From Seohaeicola zhoushanensis (GTDB lineage: Bacteria; Pseudomonadota; Alphaproteobacteria; Rhodobacterales; Rhodobacteraceae), in contig NZ_BNCJ01000005.1 of assembly GCF_014656415.1 (NCBI RefSeq), positions 130,104 to 194,103 of the forward strand: a stretch of DNA of 64,000 nt. The letters are read 5' to 3'. Numbering within the stretch: the stretch's first letter is position 1; the number at the start of each line of letters is the position of its first letter. The notes beneath the pieces are model-generated. The model ran no database searches. It saw nothing but the letters and a program-made list of their open reading frames with translations, and was not told where the DNA came from. The translations under genes were made by a program, and so were the position numbers. Shown here in pieces: positions 1 through 10,016 of the stretch.

Positions 1-38
1 GCGGGAGGCCGGGCGACAAGGGGATTGGAAGGCCGGAC

Positions 39-1274
39 ATGCGACTCGTACCAATGATCACCGCAATCCTGGTGACGCTCGGGCTTTACCTCGCGGTCTT
101 CGAACGCGACGCCCTGCTGGCCTTTGCTCGCGGCGCCGATGCCCCCGCCCCGGCAGCCGGGGAAACCGAGACCACCGCCGCAACCGCCGAACCCGCCGCC
201 GAAGGCATCCGCGTCGTTGCCCTGCGCTCCAAGGCCGAGACCGTCGAGAACGCCGTGATCCTGCGCGGCCAGACCCGCGCCGCGCGCGAGGTCGAGGTTC
301 GCTCGGAAACCTCGGCCACCGTGATCTCTGACCCGCTGCGCAAGGGTGCCTTCGTCGAGGCCGGCGACGTGCTCTGCCAACTCGACCCCGGCACCCGCGA
401 AGCCGCCCTGGCCGAGGCCCGCGCCCGTCTGACCGAGGCGCATTCGCGCATTCCCGAGGCCGAGGCCCGCGTGGTCGAGGCCAAGGCGCGGCTGGACGAG
501 GCCGAGATCAACTTCAACGCCGCCGAGAAGCTCAGCAAGGATGGCTATGCCAGCGAAACCCGGCTGAAATCCGCCGCCGCTACCGTGCGCTCGGCCGAAG
601 CCGCCATCGCCTCGGCCGAGGCCGGGCTCGAGAACACCCAGGCCGGCATCCAGGCCGCCACCGCCGCCGTTGCCGCCGCCGAGCGCGAGATCGCCCGCCT
701 GACCATCGCGGCGCCCTTCGCCGGCCTGCTCGAATCGGACGCCGCCGAACTGGGCAGCCTGATGCAGCCCGGCGCGCTCTGCGCCACCGTGATCCAGCTC
801 GACCCGATCCGCCTGGTCGGCTACGTGCCGGAAACCGATGTCGACCGCGTCCATGTCGGCGCGAAGGCCGGGGCGGAACTGGTCAGCGGCGAGCGTATCG
901 TCGGCGCGGTCACCTTCCTCAGCCGCGCCGCCGATCCGACCACCCGCACCTTCCAGGTCGAGATCACCGTGCCCAACGCCGACCTCGCCATCCGCGACGG
1001 CCAGACCGCCACCATTGCCATCGCCTCGGACGGGGTGCGGGCGCACCGGCTGCCACAATCCGCACTGACGCTGAACAACGACGGCACGCTGGGCGTGCGC
1101 ACCGTCGGCGAAGGCAACCTCGTCGCCTTCCTGCCGGTGAAGCTCGTCCGCGACACGCCCGAGGGCATCTGGGTCACCGGCCTGCCGGAAGAGGTTTCCG
1201 TCATCGTCGTTGGCCAGGACTTCGTCACCGCCGGGGTCAAGGTGACCCCGACCTGGCGCGAGGCCGACAAATGA
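39..1274 (+). CDS. RND efflux periplasmic adaptor subunit (HlyD/MFP family)
   Basis: Membrane-fusion protein of an RND efflux pump, 411 aa; it would link the inner-membrane permease encoded next to an outer-membrane channel. A hydrophobic anchor is visible at about residues 5-20, followed by an Ala/Pro/Glu-rich linker. Two lipoyl-like half motifs (the second contains IAAPFAGLLES, around residue 220) flank an Ala/Glu-rich alpha-hairpin coiled coil at about 118-215, the usual order for this family. The start is supported by GGAAGG at 27-32. Its stop overlaps the permease start (ATGA), so the two are translationally coupled. No outer-membrane factor or regulator is visible; a regulator could lie upstream of the window. 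Substrate unknown. Confidence 0.9.
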   Translation: MRLVPMITAILVTLGLYLAVFERDALLAFARGADAPAPAAGETETTAATAEPAAEGIRVVALRSKAETVENAVILRGQTRAAREVEVRSETSATVISDPLRKGAFVEAGDVLCQLDPGTREAALAEARARLTEAHSRIPEAEARVVEAKARLDEAEINFNAAEKLSKDGYASETRLKSAAATVRSAEAAIASAEAGLENTQAGIQAATAAVAAAEREIARLTIAAPFAGLLESDAAELGSLMQPGALCATVIQLDPIRLVGYVPETDVDRVHVGAKAGAELVSGERIVGAVTFLSRAADPTTRTFQVEITVPNADLAIRDGQTATIAIASDGVRAHRLPQSALTLNNDGTLGVRTVGEGNLVAFLPVKLVRDTPEGIWVTGLPEEVSVIVVGQDFVTAGVKVTPTWREADK

Positions 1275-4200
1275 TCGGAATCGTCGACTGGGCCGCCGCG
1301 CGCGCGCGGATGGTCATAGCCTTCATCGTGCTCTCCCTGCTGATCGGCGGCTTTGCCTACTGGAGCCTGCCGAAAGAGGGCGAGCCCGACATCGAGATCC
1401 CCGCCCTCTTCGTCTCGGTCCAGTTCCCCGGCATCTCGGCCGAGGACAGCGAAAGCCTGCTGGTCAAGCCGATGGAGACCGAGCTCGCCGATCTCGACGG
1501 GCTCAAGAAGATGTCGGCCACCGCTGCCGAGAACTATGCCGGCCTGGCGCTCGAATTCGAGTTCGGCTGGGACAAGACCGCCACCATGGCCGACGTGCGC
1601 GACGCGATGAACGCCGCCAGCGCCAAGTTCCCCTCGGGCGCCGAGCAATACACCATTTCCGAGCTCAACTTCTCCGAGTTCCCCATCGTCATCGTCAACC
1701 TGACCGGCCCGGTGCCAGAACGCACCATGGCGCGCATCGCCAAGGAGTTGCAGGACGATCTGGAAGGCCTCGACGCCGTGCTCGAGGCCGGGATCGCCGG
1801 CAGCCGCGACGAGATGCTCGAGGTCGTGATCGACCCGCTGCGGCTCGAGGCCTACAACGTCACCGCCGCCGAACTGATCGGCGTGGTGCAGAACAACAAC
1901 CAGCTGATCGCCGCCGGCGAGGTCGAGACCGACCAGGGCAAGTTCTCGGTCAAGATCCCCTCCTCGTTCAAGGAACCGCGCGACGTCTATGCCCTGCCGG
2001 TCAAGACCAACGGCGACCGCGTGGTGACGCTGGGCGAACTGGCCGAGATCAACCTGACCTTCGAGGACCGCAAGGGCACCGCCCGCTTCAACGGCGAGAA
2101 CACGGTCGCGCTGCAGGTGGTCAAGCGCAAGGGCTACAACCTGATCGACACCGTGGCGCTGGTGAAGCAGACCATCGCCCACTCGGAAAAGGGCTGGCCG
2201 ACCCAGCTGCAGGCCGTGGTCGAACTGGGCACCTCCAACGACCAGAGCCGCGTCGTCGGCTCGATGGTCAGCCAGCTCGAAGGCTCGGTGCTGACCGCCG
2301 TGGCGCTGGTGATGATCGTGGTTCTGGCCTCGCTCGGCAGCCGCGCCGCGCTGCTGGTGGGCTTCGCCATCCCCACCTCCTTCCTGCTCTGCTTCGCCTT
2401 CCTCGCGCTCATGGGCGTCACCATCTCGAACATCGTGATGTTCGGCCTGATCCTCGCCGTGGGGATGCTGGTCGACGGCGCCATCGTCGTGGTGGAATAC
2501 GCCGACAAGCGCATCAAGGAAGGCGTCGGCCCGATGCACGCCTATGTCGAGGCGGCGCAGCGGATGTTCTGGCCCGTGGTCTCCTCCACCGCCACCACGC
2601 TCTGCGCCTTCCTGCCGATGCTGTTCTGGCCCGGCGTGCCGGGCGAGTTCATGGGGATGCTGCCGGTCACGCTGATCTTCGTGCTTTCCGCCTCGCTGGT
2701 GGTGGCGCTGGTCTACCTGCCGGTGATGGGCGGCGTCTCGGGGCGGATGTCGCGCGTCTTCGGCCGCCTGGCCGACGGCCTGCGCGTCCGCCTGCCCTGG
2801 GTAGCGCGCGCCACGCTGGTGCCCCTCGCGCTCTGGGGCATGTTCGCCGGCATCATGCAGGTGCTGAACCCGGCCTACCTGCTGCCGCAGGGCCTGCCGG
2901 TCATGGTCACCTCGCTGGCCGGCGGCCTGCTGTTCTGCTTCTCGGCCTTCGCCGCCTCGGTCACGCTCGACGCCGCCGCCCTCCGCCGCGCGCCGCGCAA
3001 GATCAAGTCGGGCTATCGCCGCTCGGTCTTCGGCTGGGTGATCCACGCCATCGCCGGCAACCCGGTCATGCCCATCGTCGCGATTGTCGCCGTGGTCATG
3101 GCGGTCGGCTATGTCTTCGCCCTCTACGGCACCCACAACAAGGGGGTCGAGTTCTTCGTCGAATCCGAACCCGAGCAGGCCACCGTCTATGTCCGCGCCC
3201 GCGGCAACCTCTCGCTGGCCGAGACCGACGCCATGGTCCGCCAGGTCGAGGCCATCGTCAGCGCCCACCCGGCAGTCATCAACGTCTTTGCCTTCGCCGG
3301 CGACGGCGGACTGAACACCGGCGGCCCCGGCCAGCGCTCGCCGCAGGACACCGTCGGCCAGGTCCAGTTCGAGATCATCCCCTGGGAAAACCGCCCCAAG
3401 GTGCGCGAAGACATGTTCGGCGGCCGCTTCCACCGTCAGGTCGCCGCCCCGGCCTATGACGGCGACTTCGTGATAGAACAGCTCGAGGCGGAACTGAACA
3501 AGCTCCCCGGCTTCGAGACCGAGATCAGCGGCCTGGAACAGGGCCCCGGCTCGGGCAAGCCGATCCACCTGCGCCTGATGGGCGACAACTGGGACGACCT
3601 GACCGCCGCCGCCACCCTCGCCCGCGCCCATTTCGAGGCGACGCCGGGCCTGATCCAGATCGAGGACACGCTGCCCCTGCCCGGCATCGACTGGCAGATC
3701 AACGTCGATGTCGAGAAGGCCGGCCGCTTCGGCGCCGATGTCGCCACCGTCGGCGGCATGGTGCAGCTGGTCACTCGGGGCATCCTGCTGGACACCATGC
3801 GCGTCGACACCTCCGAGGAAGAGATCGAGATCCGCGTCCGCCTGCCGGCGGGCGACCGGGTGCTTTCGACGCTGGACACGCTCAAGGTGCGCACCCGCGA
3901 CGGGCTGGTGCCGCTGTCGAACTTCGTCACCCGCGAACCGGTCAAGAAACTCGCCAAGATCAGCCGGGTCGACCAGCAGCGCTATTACGACGTCAAGGCG
4001 GATGTCGCGCCGAACCTGTTCAAGATCGTCAGCGGCGGGTTGCGCGGCGCGGCCGAGACCCGGCTCGCCGTGGTCCAGGCGGAAACGCCAGACCAGCCCG
4101 CCACCGGCGAGATCTTCACCGCCGACGGCACCCGCTACGGCCTGGTCTCGCTCAGCGGCGAGCAGGACGCCGCCGCCCTCCGCGAGGCCCTTTCCGGGGG

Positions 4201-5152
4201 CGAGGCCCGCATCGCCCCGATCAACGCCAACGAACGCATCGCGGTGCTGACCGAATGGCTCGACTCCAACCCCCTGCCCGCCTCGATCGGCTGGGAATGG
4301 ACCGGCGACCAGGAGGAGCAGGAGGAATCCGGCGCCTTCCTGATGAAGGCCTTCGCCGGCGCGCTCGGGCTGATGTTCATCATCCTGCTGGCGCAGTTCA
4401 ACTCCTTCTACAACTCGGTGCTGGTGCTGCTGGCGGTGGTGCTCTCCACCACCGGCGTGCTGATCGGGATGATGGTCATGGGCCAGCCCTTCTCGATCAT
4501 CATGACCGGAACCGGCATCGTCGCCCTTGCGGGCATCGTGGTGAACAACAACATCGTGCTGATCGACACCTACCAGGAATACTCGGCCTACATGCCCCGG
4601 ATCGAGGCGATCACCCGCACCGCCGAGGACCGTATACGCCCGGTGCTGCTGACCACGCTGACCACGATGGCGGGCCTTGCCCCGATGATGTTCGGCCTCA
4701 GCCTCGACTTCATCAACGGCGGCTACTCGATCGACTCGCCGACCTCGCTCTGGTGGAAGCAGCTCGCCACCGCGGTGGTCTTCGGCCTCGGTATCGCCAC
4801 CGTGCTGACGCTGGTGGTAACGCCGGCGCTGCTGGCGATCCGGGTCTGGATCGGCACCTATATCGGCTGGATGGGCATGATCCTCGCCCGGATCAGCTCG
4901 GGCCGCTCGGGCCGCGTCGCGCAGGACATGCGCCTGCGCCGCTCGGCCCGCAAGCTGGCGACGACCGAGATCCTCTGGGACGATGTCGCGCCCGAAGACA
5001 GCGCCGCAGAGGCCCCCGACACCCCGGCCAGCCGCGAGGACGTCACCGAGGCACTGGCGCTGATCGACGGCATCGCGCCGCAAGCGGGCGAGGAGGACGA
5101 GGCGGAGGAGGCCCAGGTGTCCGAGGAAAAACCCGTCCGGGCGGCGGAATAG
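1271..5152 (+). CDS. RND family efflux permease
   Basis: Inner-membrane, proton-driven RND transporter, 1293 aa, partner of the preceding adaptor. It shows the duplicated RND plan: an N-terminal TM segment, a large periplasmic loop, a TM cluster with GMLVDGAIVVVE (about residues 397-408), a second large loop, and a C-terminal TM cluster containing GIVALAGIVVNNNIVLID. In AcrB-type pumps the first motif carries two adjacent Asp; here it is D-G, so only one acidic residue is present. The protein is clearly longer than the roughly 1040 aa of classical members, partly through an acidic, Glu/Ala-rich cytoplasmic tail of about 80 residues after the last TM helix. Substrate cannot be assigned. Confidence 0.92.
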   Translation: MIGIVDWAAARARMVIAFIVLSLLIGGFAYWSLPKEGEPDIEIPALFVSVQFPGISAEDSESLLVKPMETELADLDGLKKMSATAAENYAGLALEFEFGWDKTATMADVRDAMNAASAKFPSGAEQYTISELNFSEFPIVIVNLTGPVPERTMARIAKELQDDLEGLDAVLEAGIAGSRDEMLEVVIDPLRLEAYNVTAAELIGVVQNNNQLIAAGEVETDQGKFSVKIPSSFKEPRDVYALPVKTNGDRVVTLGELAEINLTFEDRKGTARFNGENTVALQVVKRKGYNLIDTVALVKQTIAHSEKGWPTQLQAVVELGTSNDQSRVVGSMVSQLEGSVLTAVALVMIVVLASLGSRAALLVGFAIPTSFLLCFAFLALMGVTISNIVMFGLILAVGMLVDGAIVVVEYADKRIKEGVGPMHAYVEAAQRMFWPVVSSTATTLCAFLPMLFWPGVPGEFMGMLPVTLIFVLSASLVVALVYLPVMGGVSGRMSRVFGRLADGLRVRLPWVARATLVPLALWGMFAGIMQVLNPAYLLPQGLPVMVTSLAGGLLFCFSAFAASVTLDAAALRRAPRKIKSGYRRSVFGWVIHAIAGNPVMPIVAIVAVVMAVGYVFALYGTHNKGVEFFVESEPEQATVYVRARGNLSLAETDAMVRQVEAIVSAHPAVINVFAFAGDGGLNTGGPGQRSPQDTVGQVQFEIIPWENRPKVREDMFGGRFHRQVAAPAYDGDFVIEQLEAELNKLPGFETEISGLEQGPGSGKPIHLRLMGDNWDDLTAAATLARAHFEATPGLIQIEDTLPLPGIDWQINVDVEKAGRFGADVATVGGMVQLVTRGILLDTMRVDTSEEEIEIRVRLPAGDRVLSTLDTLKVRTRDGLVPLSNFVTREPVKKLAKISRVDQQRYYDVKADVAPNLFKIVSGGLRGAAETRLAVVQAETPDQPATGEIFTADGTRYGLVSLSGEQDAAALREALSGGEARIAPINANERIAVLTEWLDSNPLPASIGWEWTGDQEEQEESGAFLMKAFAGALGLMFIILLAQFNSFYNSVLVLLAVVLSTTGVLIGMMVMGQPFSIIMTGTGIVALAGIVVNNNIVLIDTYQEYSAYMPRIEAITRTAEDRIRPVLLTTLTTMAGLAPMMFGLSLDFINGGYSIDSPTSLWWKQLATAVVFGLGIATVLTLVVTPALLAIRVWIGTYIGWMGMILARISSGRSGRVAQDMRLRRSARKLATTEILWDDVAPEDSAAEAPDTPASREDVTEALALIDGIAPQAGEEDEAEEAQVSEEKPVRAAE

Positions 5153-5170
5153 CGCCCCTGCCCGGACGCC

Positions 5171-5230
5171 CGCCCCTGGGCGAACGTCGGATTTTCTTGA
5201 GTATTCTTTGAAGAGAAGAAGCCAGGGGCG
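5171..5230 (-). repeat. Intergenic repeat R1 (partial, inverted-repeat bounded)
   Basis: In the convergent gap between the efflux permease and murD. Arms CGCCCCTGG (5171-5179) and CCAGGGGCG (5222-5230) are exact inverted repeats. Between them lies the conserved core of a dispersed family (GAGTATT followed by GAAGAGAAGAA), here in reverse orientation. The GC-rich double-hairpin part seen in other copies is missing. Other copies: near 9.9, 33.8, 48.0, 56.4 and 62.9 kb. Confidence 0.6.
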
Positions 5231-5272
5231 CGGCGCGACGGTCCCGAGGGCATCGCTGCCCCTGGGTGCGCC

Positions 5273-6676
5273 TCAGCCCTCTCCGAGACGGGCGCGCACC
5301 TCGGCCATGAAATCCTCGCCGCGCTTCTCGAAGTTGTCATACTGGTCGAAGCTCGCCGCCGCCGGGGCCAGCAGCACTGTGTCGCCCGGCTCGGCCTCGG
5401 CCATCGCCTGCGCGACCGCCTGCGCCATGGTGGTGCAGACCTCGGCCTCGACATCGAGCTGGAGCGCGAAGCCTGCCGCCTCGCGCCCGATCACATAGGC
5501 CTTGGCCACCGCCCCGGTCTGCCCCTTCAGCGCGCCGAGCCCGCCCTCCTTCTCCAGCCCGCCGCAGATCCAGCGGATGCGCCGGAAGGCCGCCAGCGCC
5601 TTGAGCGCGCTGTCGACATTGGTGGCCTTGGAATCGTTGACATAGGTGACGCCGCCGGCCGTGGCGACGATCTGGCTGCGGTGCGGCAGGCCCTGATAGC
5701 TGTGCAGCGCACCCTCGATCACCTTGGGCGCCAGCCCCAGCGCCCGCGCCACCGCATAGGCCGCGCAGGCGTTCTGGTGGTTGTGCGCGCCCGGCAGGCC
5801 AGCAACGCCGCGCAGGTCGATCGCCGCCACCTGCCGCCCCTTGCGCCATTCCGCGAGGAAGCCCTTGCGGGCAAAGACGTTCCAGCCCGCACCGGTCAGC
5901 TTCTGCCCCGAGGAGACCCGGATCACCCGGTCGTCCACCGGCCCCTCGGCCATCTGGTTGGCGAGGAAGCGCCCCTCGACCTCGTCCACCCCGATCACCG
6001 CCCGGTCCGGCCCGCCCTCGGCGAACAGCCGCCGCTTGGCCGCGAAATAGCCGCCCATCCCGGCGTGGCGGTCGAGATGGTCGGGCGAGAGATTGGTGAA
6101 GACCGCGATATCCGGCGTCAGCGAACGCGCCAGGTCGGTCTGGTAGGAGGACAGCTCCAGCACCACCACCTCGCCATCGCCCGCCGGTTCGATATCCAGC
6201 ACGCCGCGCCCGATGTTGCCCGCCAGCTGCGTCGGCCGCCCGGCCATGTCGAGGATGTGGTGGATCAGCGCCGAGGTGGTCGACTTGCCGTTCGACCCGG
6301 TCACCGCCACCACCCGCGGGGTTACGTCGAAACCGTCCCAGTCCGAGGTCGCGAAGGAGCGGAAGAACAACCCGATGTCATTGTCGACCGGCACCCCCGC
6401 CGCCAGCGCCGCCGCCACCACCGGGTTGGGCGCGGGGTAGAGATGCGGAATGCCGGGCGAGACGATCAGCGCCGAGACCGCGTCGAAGGCCCCCTGCTTC
6501 AGCAGGTCGGCGCAGGCAAAGCCCTCCTCCTCTGCCTTGGCGCGCGCCGCCGGGTTGTCGTCCCAGCAGAGCGCCTCGGCGCCCCCTGCCCTCAGCGCCC
6601 GCGCCGTGGCGAGGCCCGACCGGCCCAGCCCCAGCACCGCCACCCGCCTGCCCTGAACACCCTGAACCGGAATCAT
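5273..6676 (-). CDS. murD: UDP-N-acetylmuramoyl-L-alanine--D-glutamate ligase
   Basis: Cytoplasmic Mur ligase adding D-Glu to UDP-MurNAc-L-Ala in peptidoglycan precursor synthesis; 467 aa, normal length. Visible: an N-terminal Rossmann-like GLGRSG (about 16-21), the ATP-binding loop TGSNGKST (about 126-133, Lys131), the SPDHLDRH motif and the C-terminal NDSKATN motif. The frame is open for 58 more codons upstream, but the ATG at 6676 gives the expected N-terminus and the upstream part has no family resemblance. No other mur/fts gene is next to it in the window, so it is detached from, or at the edge of, the usual division cluster. It is divergent from the glutaminase gene. Confidence 0.95.
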   Translation of the reverse strand: MIPVQGVQGRRVAVLGLGRSGLATARALRAGGAEALCWDDNPAARAKAEEEGFACADLLKQGAFDAVSALIVSPGIPHLYPAPNPVVAAALAAGVPVDNDIGLFFRSFATSDWDGFDVTPRVVAVTGSNGKSTTSALIHHILDMAGRPTQLAGNIGRGVLDIEPAGDGEVVVLELSSYQTDLARSLTPDIAVFTNLSPDHLDRHAGMGGYFAAKRRLFAEGGPDRAVIGVDEVEGRFLANQMAEGPVDDRVIRVSSGQKLTGAGWNVFARKGFLAEWRKGRQVAAIDLRGVAGLPGAHNHQNACAAYAVARALGLAPKVIEGALHSYQGLPHRSQIVATAGGVTYVNDSKATNVDSALKALAAFRRIRWICGGLEKEGGLGALKGQTGAVAKAYVIGREAAGFALQLDVEAEVCTTMAQAVAQAMAEAEPGDTVLLAPAAASFDQYDNFEKRGEDFMAEVRARLGEG

Positions 6677-6791
6677 GCCGCACCCCTTCTTCTCGCGCGG
6701 GCGCACAATGGGGGGAAGTGACGCCGCCCACAAGGTGCGAGGCTTGCGCGCCATGCGCCTGCATGGAACAAGGCGGGCAAGGAGGCGCGCC

Positions 6792-7706
6792 ATGTCCGAC
6801 CGCTTGCAGCAGGCCCTTGCCGATATCGACGCCGAGCTGCGCGCCAGCACCGACTGGGGCCAGGTCGCGACCTATATCCCCGAGCTCGCCCGCGTCCCGC
6901 TGCACCAGTTCGCCATCGCCGTCGCCAGCGCCGAGGGCGGGCTATATAGCGCCGGCGATGCCGATACCGGCTTTTCCATCCAGTCAATCTCCAAGGTCTT
7001 CGCCCTGGCCCTGGCGCTCGGGCGCAGCGGCGACCAGCTCTGGGCGCGGGTCGGGCGCGAGCCCTCGGGCAGCGCCTTCAACTCGATCGTGCAGCTCGAA
7101 TACGAACGCGGCATCCCGCGCAATCCCTTCATCAACGCCGGCGCCATCGTCACCACCGACGAGATCCTCGCCCACCGTCCGCCCCGCGAGGCGCTGGCCG
7201 AACTGCTCACCTTCGTGCGCACCGCCGCCGATGACGATACCATCTTCATCAACGATGCCGTGGCGGCCTCGGAACGCAGCCACGGCCACCGCAACTTTGC
7301 GCTCGCCAATTTCCTCTATGCCTGCGGCAACCTGAAGAACGCGCCCGAGCTGACGCTCGGCACCTATTTCCACCAATGCGCCATCGAGATGACGGCCAGG
7401 CAGCTGGCGCTCGCCGGCCGCTTCCTGGTCGCCGCGCCGGGGATGCCCCGGCTGATCTCGCGCGCCCGGATGCGCCGCCTCTGCGCCATCATGCTGACCT
7501 GCGGCCACTACGACGCCTCGGGCGACTTCGCCTTCCGCGTGGGCCTGCCCGGCAAGAGCGGCGTCGGCGGCGGCATCCTCGCCATCGTGCCGGGCCGCGC
7601 CTCGATCGCCGTCTGGTCGCCGGGCCTGAACGCCAACGGCAACTCCAAGCTCGGGACCGAGGCGATGGAGCGGCTGGCCGCGGCGATGGACTGGTCGGTG
7701 TTCTGA
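6792..7706 (+). CDS. glsA: Glutaminase
   Basis: Glutaminase of the serine-dependent beta-lactamase-like family, converting L-glutamine to glutamate and ammonia in the cytoplasm; 304 aa, matching the family's usual size of about 310. The nucleophile/base motif S-I-S-K is at residues 65-68, and GKSGVGGGI near residue 255 is the usual late active-site motif. The start is set by a strong AAGGAGG at 6779-6785, six bases ahead of the ATG, although the frame is open back to 6675. Divergent from murD, with about 115 bp for both promoters. Confidence 0.93.
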   Translation: MSDRLQQALADIDAELRASTDWGQVATYIPELARVPLHQFAIAVASAEGGLYSAGDADTGFSIQSISKVFALALALGRSGDQLWARVGREPSGSAFNSIVQLEYERGIPRNPFINAGAIVTTDEILAHRPPREALAELLTFVRTAADDDTIFINDAVAASERSHGHRNFALANFLYACGNLKNAPELTLGTYFHQCAIEMTARQLALAGRFLVAAPGMPRLISRARMRRLCAIMLTCGHYDASGDFAFRVGLPGKSGVGGGILAIVPGRASIAVWSPGLNANGNSKLGTEAMERLAAAMDWSVF

Positions 7707-7714
7707 ACCGCCCC

Positions 7715-8458
7715 CTACCGCGCCGCCCCCTGCGCCGCCGCCAGCAGCGCCGCCGAGGGACCGGGCGGCCCGGCCTCGATCCGCGCCGCCACCGCTTCCT
7801 GCATCTGCCAGAGATAGCGGTCGTGGATCCCGCGTTCTTCCAGGTGGGCGATGGTGCTGGCGAGATATTCGGCCATCGACCCGCGCTCGCCCGCCGCCGT
7901 CGCCAGCGCCTCGACAACCAGCTCCTCGGGCACGCCGCTCAGGTAGCTGTCCTTGCGGCGGTCGGCCGGAAAGACGATGGCCCTGACCGGCCCCTCGGCG
8001 GTCTGCACGGTGATCCACCGCACCGAGATCCGCTCCCATTTCAGCGGCATCTCGCGGCGCAGGATCTTCAGCAGGTTCTCGCGCATCCGCTCCGGCGGCA
8101 GCCGGAACACCACGCCCTTGCACGAACCGCCGTGATCGAGCGCCAGCATCAGCCCCGGCCGCTCGGGCGTGCCGCGGTAGATCCGCACCCAGCCCAGGCA
8201 GAAAGAGCGGTGCCATCCGGCGACCCGCCCCAGCCGCTCCTGGTCGAAATCGAACTCCGGGTTCCAGATCAGCGAGCCATAGGCAAAGACCCAGACCTCG
8301 CCGGTCTCCGGCGCCCCGGCCAGCACGTGATCGGCCGCCGCCGCGTAATCGGCCTCCTCCGGGCGGTCGCTGCGCCCCGCAAGCCGCCCCGCCTCGCCGC
8401 TGAAGGGCGGCACCCGGGCGACGATCTCGGGGGTCAGGCGCATCACTCTGGCGGTCAT
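7715..8458 (-). CDS. ChaC-like gamma-glutamylcyclotransferase (paralog A)
   Basis: Probable glutathione-specific gamma-glutamylcyclotransferase, 247 aa, splitting gamma-glutamyl peptides to 5-oxoproline. The substrate-loop motif VFAYGSL is at about 57-63, followed by IWNPEF, GWHRSFC and [12 protein letters not shown], all hallmarks of ChaC proteins. An ATG with GGAG upstream was chosen over the longer frame. A second, diverged copy lies at 56508-57197 with the same block order (FAYGSL, GWHRSFC, RGTPE.PGLM, VQTAEG). Convergent with glsA, 8 bp between stops. Enzyme activity is inferred from family. Confidence 0.87.
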   Translation of the reverse strand: MTARVMRLTPEIVARVPPFSGEAGRLAGRSDRPEEADYAAAADHVLAGAPETGEVWVFAYGSLIWNPEFDFDQERLGRVAGWHRSFCLGWVRIYRGTPERPGLMLALDHGGSCKGVVFRLPPERMRENLLKILRREMPLKWERISVRWITVQTAEGPVRAIVFPADRRKDSYLSGVPEELVVEALATAAGERGSMAEYLASTIAHLEERGIHDRYLWQMQEAVAARIEAGPPGPSAALLAAAQGAAR

Positions 8459-8580
8459 CGGCGGCTCCGGTTGCGGTGCCTCGCAGGCTACAGCAACGCC
8501 CGTCCCGGTCAATCGGCCCGCCGCCGGTGGACAAGGCGCGGTCAAGCGGCTTAGCTCCGGGCAGGACAAAGGAGGCCCTC

Positions 8581-9471
8581 ATGACCAGTGCCGCAGACCT
8601 GCGTGGCGTCGTTCCCTACCTTCCTACGCCCCTCACCGCCGAGGGCGAGGTCGATGCCGCCGCGCTGCGCCGGCTCTGCATCCACCTGATCGACAGCGGC
8701 GTGCACGGGCTGACACCGCTCGGCTCCACCGGCGAATTCGCCTATCTCGACTTCGCCGCCAAGGAACAGGTCGTCGCCGCAACGGTCGAGGCTGCGGCCG
8801 GCCGGGTGCCCGTGATCGCCGGCGTCGCCGCGACGACGATCCGCGACGCCACCCGGCAGGCGCGCCGTTGGGCCGAGCTTGGCGCCGACGGCATCCTCGC
8901 GGTGATGGAGGCCTATTTCCCGGTGCCCGACTCCGGCATCGCCGACTATTTCACCGCCATCGCCGATGCCACCGATCTGCCGGTGACGCTCTACACCAAC
9001 CCGAACTTCCAGCGCTCCGACCTTTCGCTCGACACCATCGACAGGCTCTCGCACCACCCCAACATCCGCTTCGTCAAGGATGCCTCCACCAATACCGGCC
9101 GGCTGCTTTCGATCCTGAACCGCACCGAAGGCCGCATCGGCGTCTTCGCCGCCTCATCGCATGTCACCACGGCGGTGATGCTGATCGGCGGGCGCGGCTG
9201 GCTCGCGGGGCCCTCCTGCCTGATCCCGCGCCAGAGCGTGCGGCTGTTCGAGCTCTGCGAGGCGGGCCAGTGGGACGCGGCCATGGAATTGCAACGCGAA
9301 CTCTGGGCGGTGAACCAGGTCTTTGCCCGCTTCAACCTCGCCGGCGCGGTCAAGGCGGGGCTGCGGCTGCAGGGCTTCGACTGCGGCGACCCCGCGCCGC
9401 CGCAACCGGCGCTGAAACCCGATGAGGTCGCGGTGGTGCGGAAGGTGCTGGAACGGGTCGGCGCGCTCTAG
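8581..9471 (+). CDS. Dihydrodipicolinate synthase/N-acetylneuraminate lyase family aldolase
   Basis: Class I pyruvate-type aldolase of the DapA/NanA family, 296 aa, TIM barrel. The catalytic Schiff-base lysine is Lys166 in FVKDAS, with Tyr138 in LYTNP and the substrate loop GSTGEF near residue 44; spacing matches DHDPS. It is probably not the housekeeping dapA, because it is isolated from lysine genes and its sequence looks like the broad 'DHDPS family' group; the true substrate (a 2-oxo acid or sugar acid) cannot be read from sequence. A good Shine-Dalgarno AAAGGAGG precedes the ATG. It shares its stop with the convergent ACT-domain gene (CTAG at 9468-9471). Confidence 0.88.
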   Translation: MTSAADLRGVVPYLPTPLTAEGEVDAAALRRLCIHLIDSGVHGLTPLGSTGEFAYLDFAAKEQVVAATVEAAAGRVPVIAGVAATTIRDATRQARRWAELGADGILAVMEAYFPVPDSGIADYFTAIADATDLPVTLYTNPNFQRSDLSLDTIDRLSHHPNIRFVKDASTNTGRLLSILNRTEGRIGVFAASSHVTTAVMLIGGRGWLAGPSCLIPRQSVRLFELCEAGQWDAAMELQRELWAVNQVFARFNLAGAVKAGLRLQGFDCGDPAPPQPALKPDEVAVVRKVLERVGAL

Positions 9472-9869
9472 CCTCCGGCCCGCGCCCGCAAGACCGCCAC
9501 CGCATCTTCCGCGCGCTCCACGGGCACGAAGACATGATCGTGGTGATAGGCCGCCACCATGTTGCAGGGAATGCCCGCCTCGGTCAGCGCCGCGCTCACC
9601 GCCGCCGTCAACCCGATCCCGTCCAGCGCCGAATGCACCGTGAGGGTGATGCAGGCCATCGCCAGCCCGCCCCCGAACCCCAGCTCCAGCGCCGCGCCCT
9701 CCGGCAGGATCAGCGAGAGCCCCTCCGCCTCGCGGAACCAGCCCAGCGCCAGTACCCCGGCCCGCGCCGCCAGATCGGAGTCGGCGGTGGAGACAAAGAC
9801 GAAGCGCCCCGGCTGCAACGCCGGCGCCATGCCGGCGATCATCGCCTCCGTCGATCGCACCACGCCCAT
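9468..9869 (-). CDS. ACT domain-containing protein
   Basis: Small cytoplasmic protein, 133 aa, resembling the ACT-domain family with C-terminal YHHDHVFVP (about residues 108-116) and an internal tandem ACT-like layout. Such proteins are thought to bind amino acids or other small ligands; no catalytic residues are evident. It converges on the DapA-family gene with a four-base stop overlap (CTAG). The role is inferred only at domain level. Confidence 0.82.
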   Translation of the reverse strand: MGVVRSTEAMIAGMAPALQPGRFVFVSTADSDLAARAGVLALGWFREAEGLSLILPEGAALELGFGGGLAMACITLTVHSALDGIGLTAAVSAALTEAGIPCNMVAAYHHDHVFVPVERAEDAVAVLRARAGG

Positions 9870-9915
9870 TCACGCCTCCCCCGTCCCGCGCGCGCCAAGC
9901 CTAGCACGGCGACCG

Positions 9916-9985
9916 CGCCCCTGGCTTCTCTTCTTCAACAAATACCTCCGGGGGAGCCGCCGAAGGCGGCGGGGGCAGCGCCCCC
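9916..9985 (+). repeat. Intergenic repeat R2 (tandem hairpins)
   Basis: Between the ACT gene and cobT. A pyrimidine-rich start (TTCTCTTCTTC), then AAATACCTCC, then two adjacent hairpins: GCCGCC-GAA-GGCGGC (9956-9970) and GGGGGC-AGC-GCCCCC (9971-9985). It begins with the same CGCCCCTGG that bounds copy R1. The first stem differs from copies R3/R4 by paired changes, so the structure rather than the sequence is kept. Confidence 0.75.
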
Positions 9986-10016
9986 ATGCGCCCTCGACGC
10001 GCGCGCAGCCGGAAGG

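Noticed and set aside
821-5083. Minus-strand 1420-codon open frame opposite the RND permease
   Set aside because: His/Asp/Gly/Arg-rich low-complexity translation without family resemblance; an antisense shadow common in GC-rich genes.
8581-9471. Naming the aldolase dapA
   Set aside because: Active-site residues fit the whole superfamily; no lysine-synthesis context, so the specific enzyme cannot be claimed.
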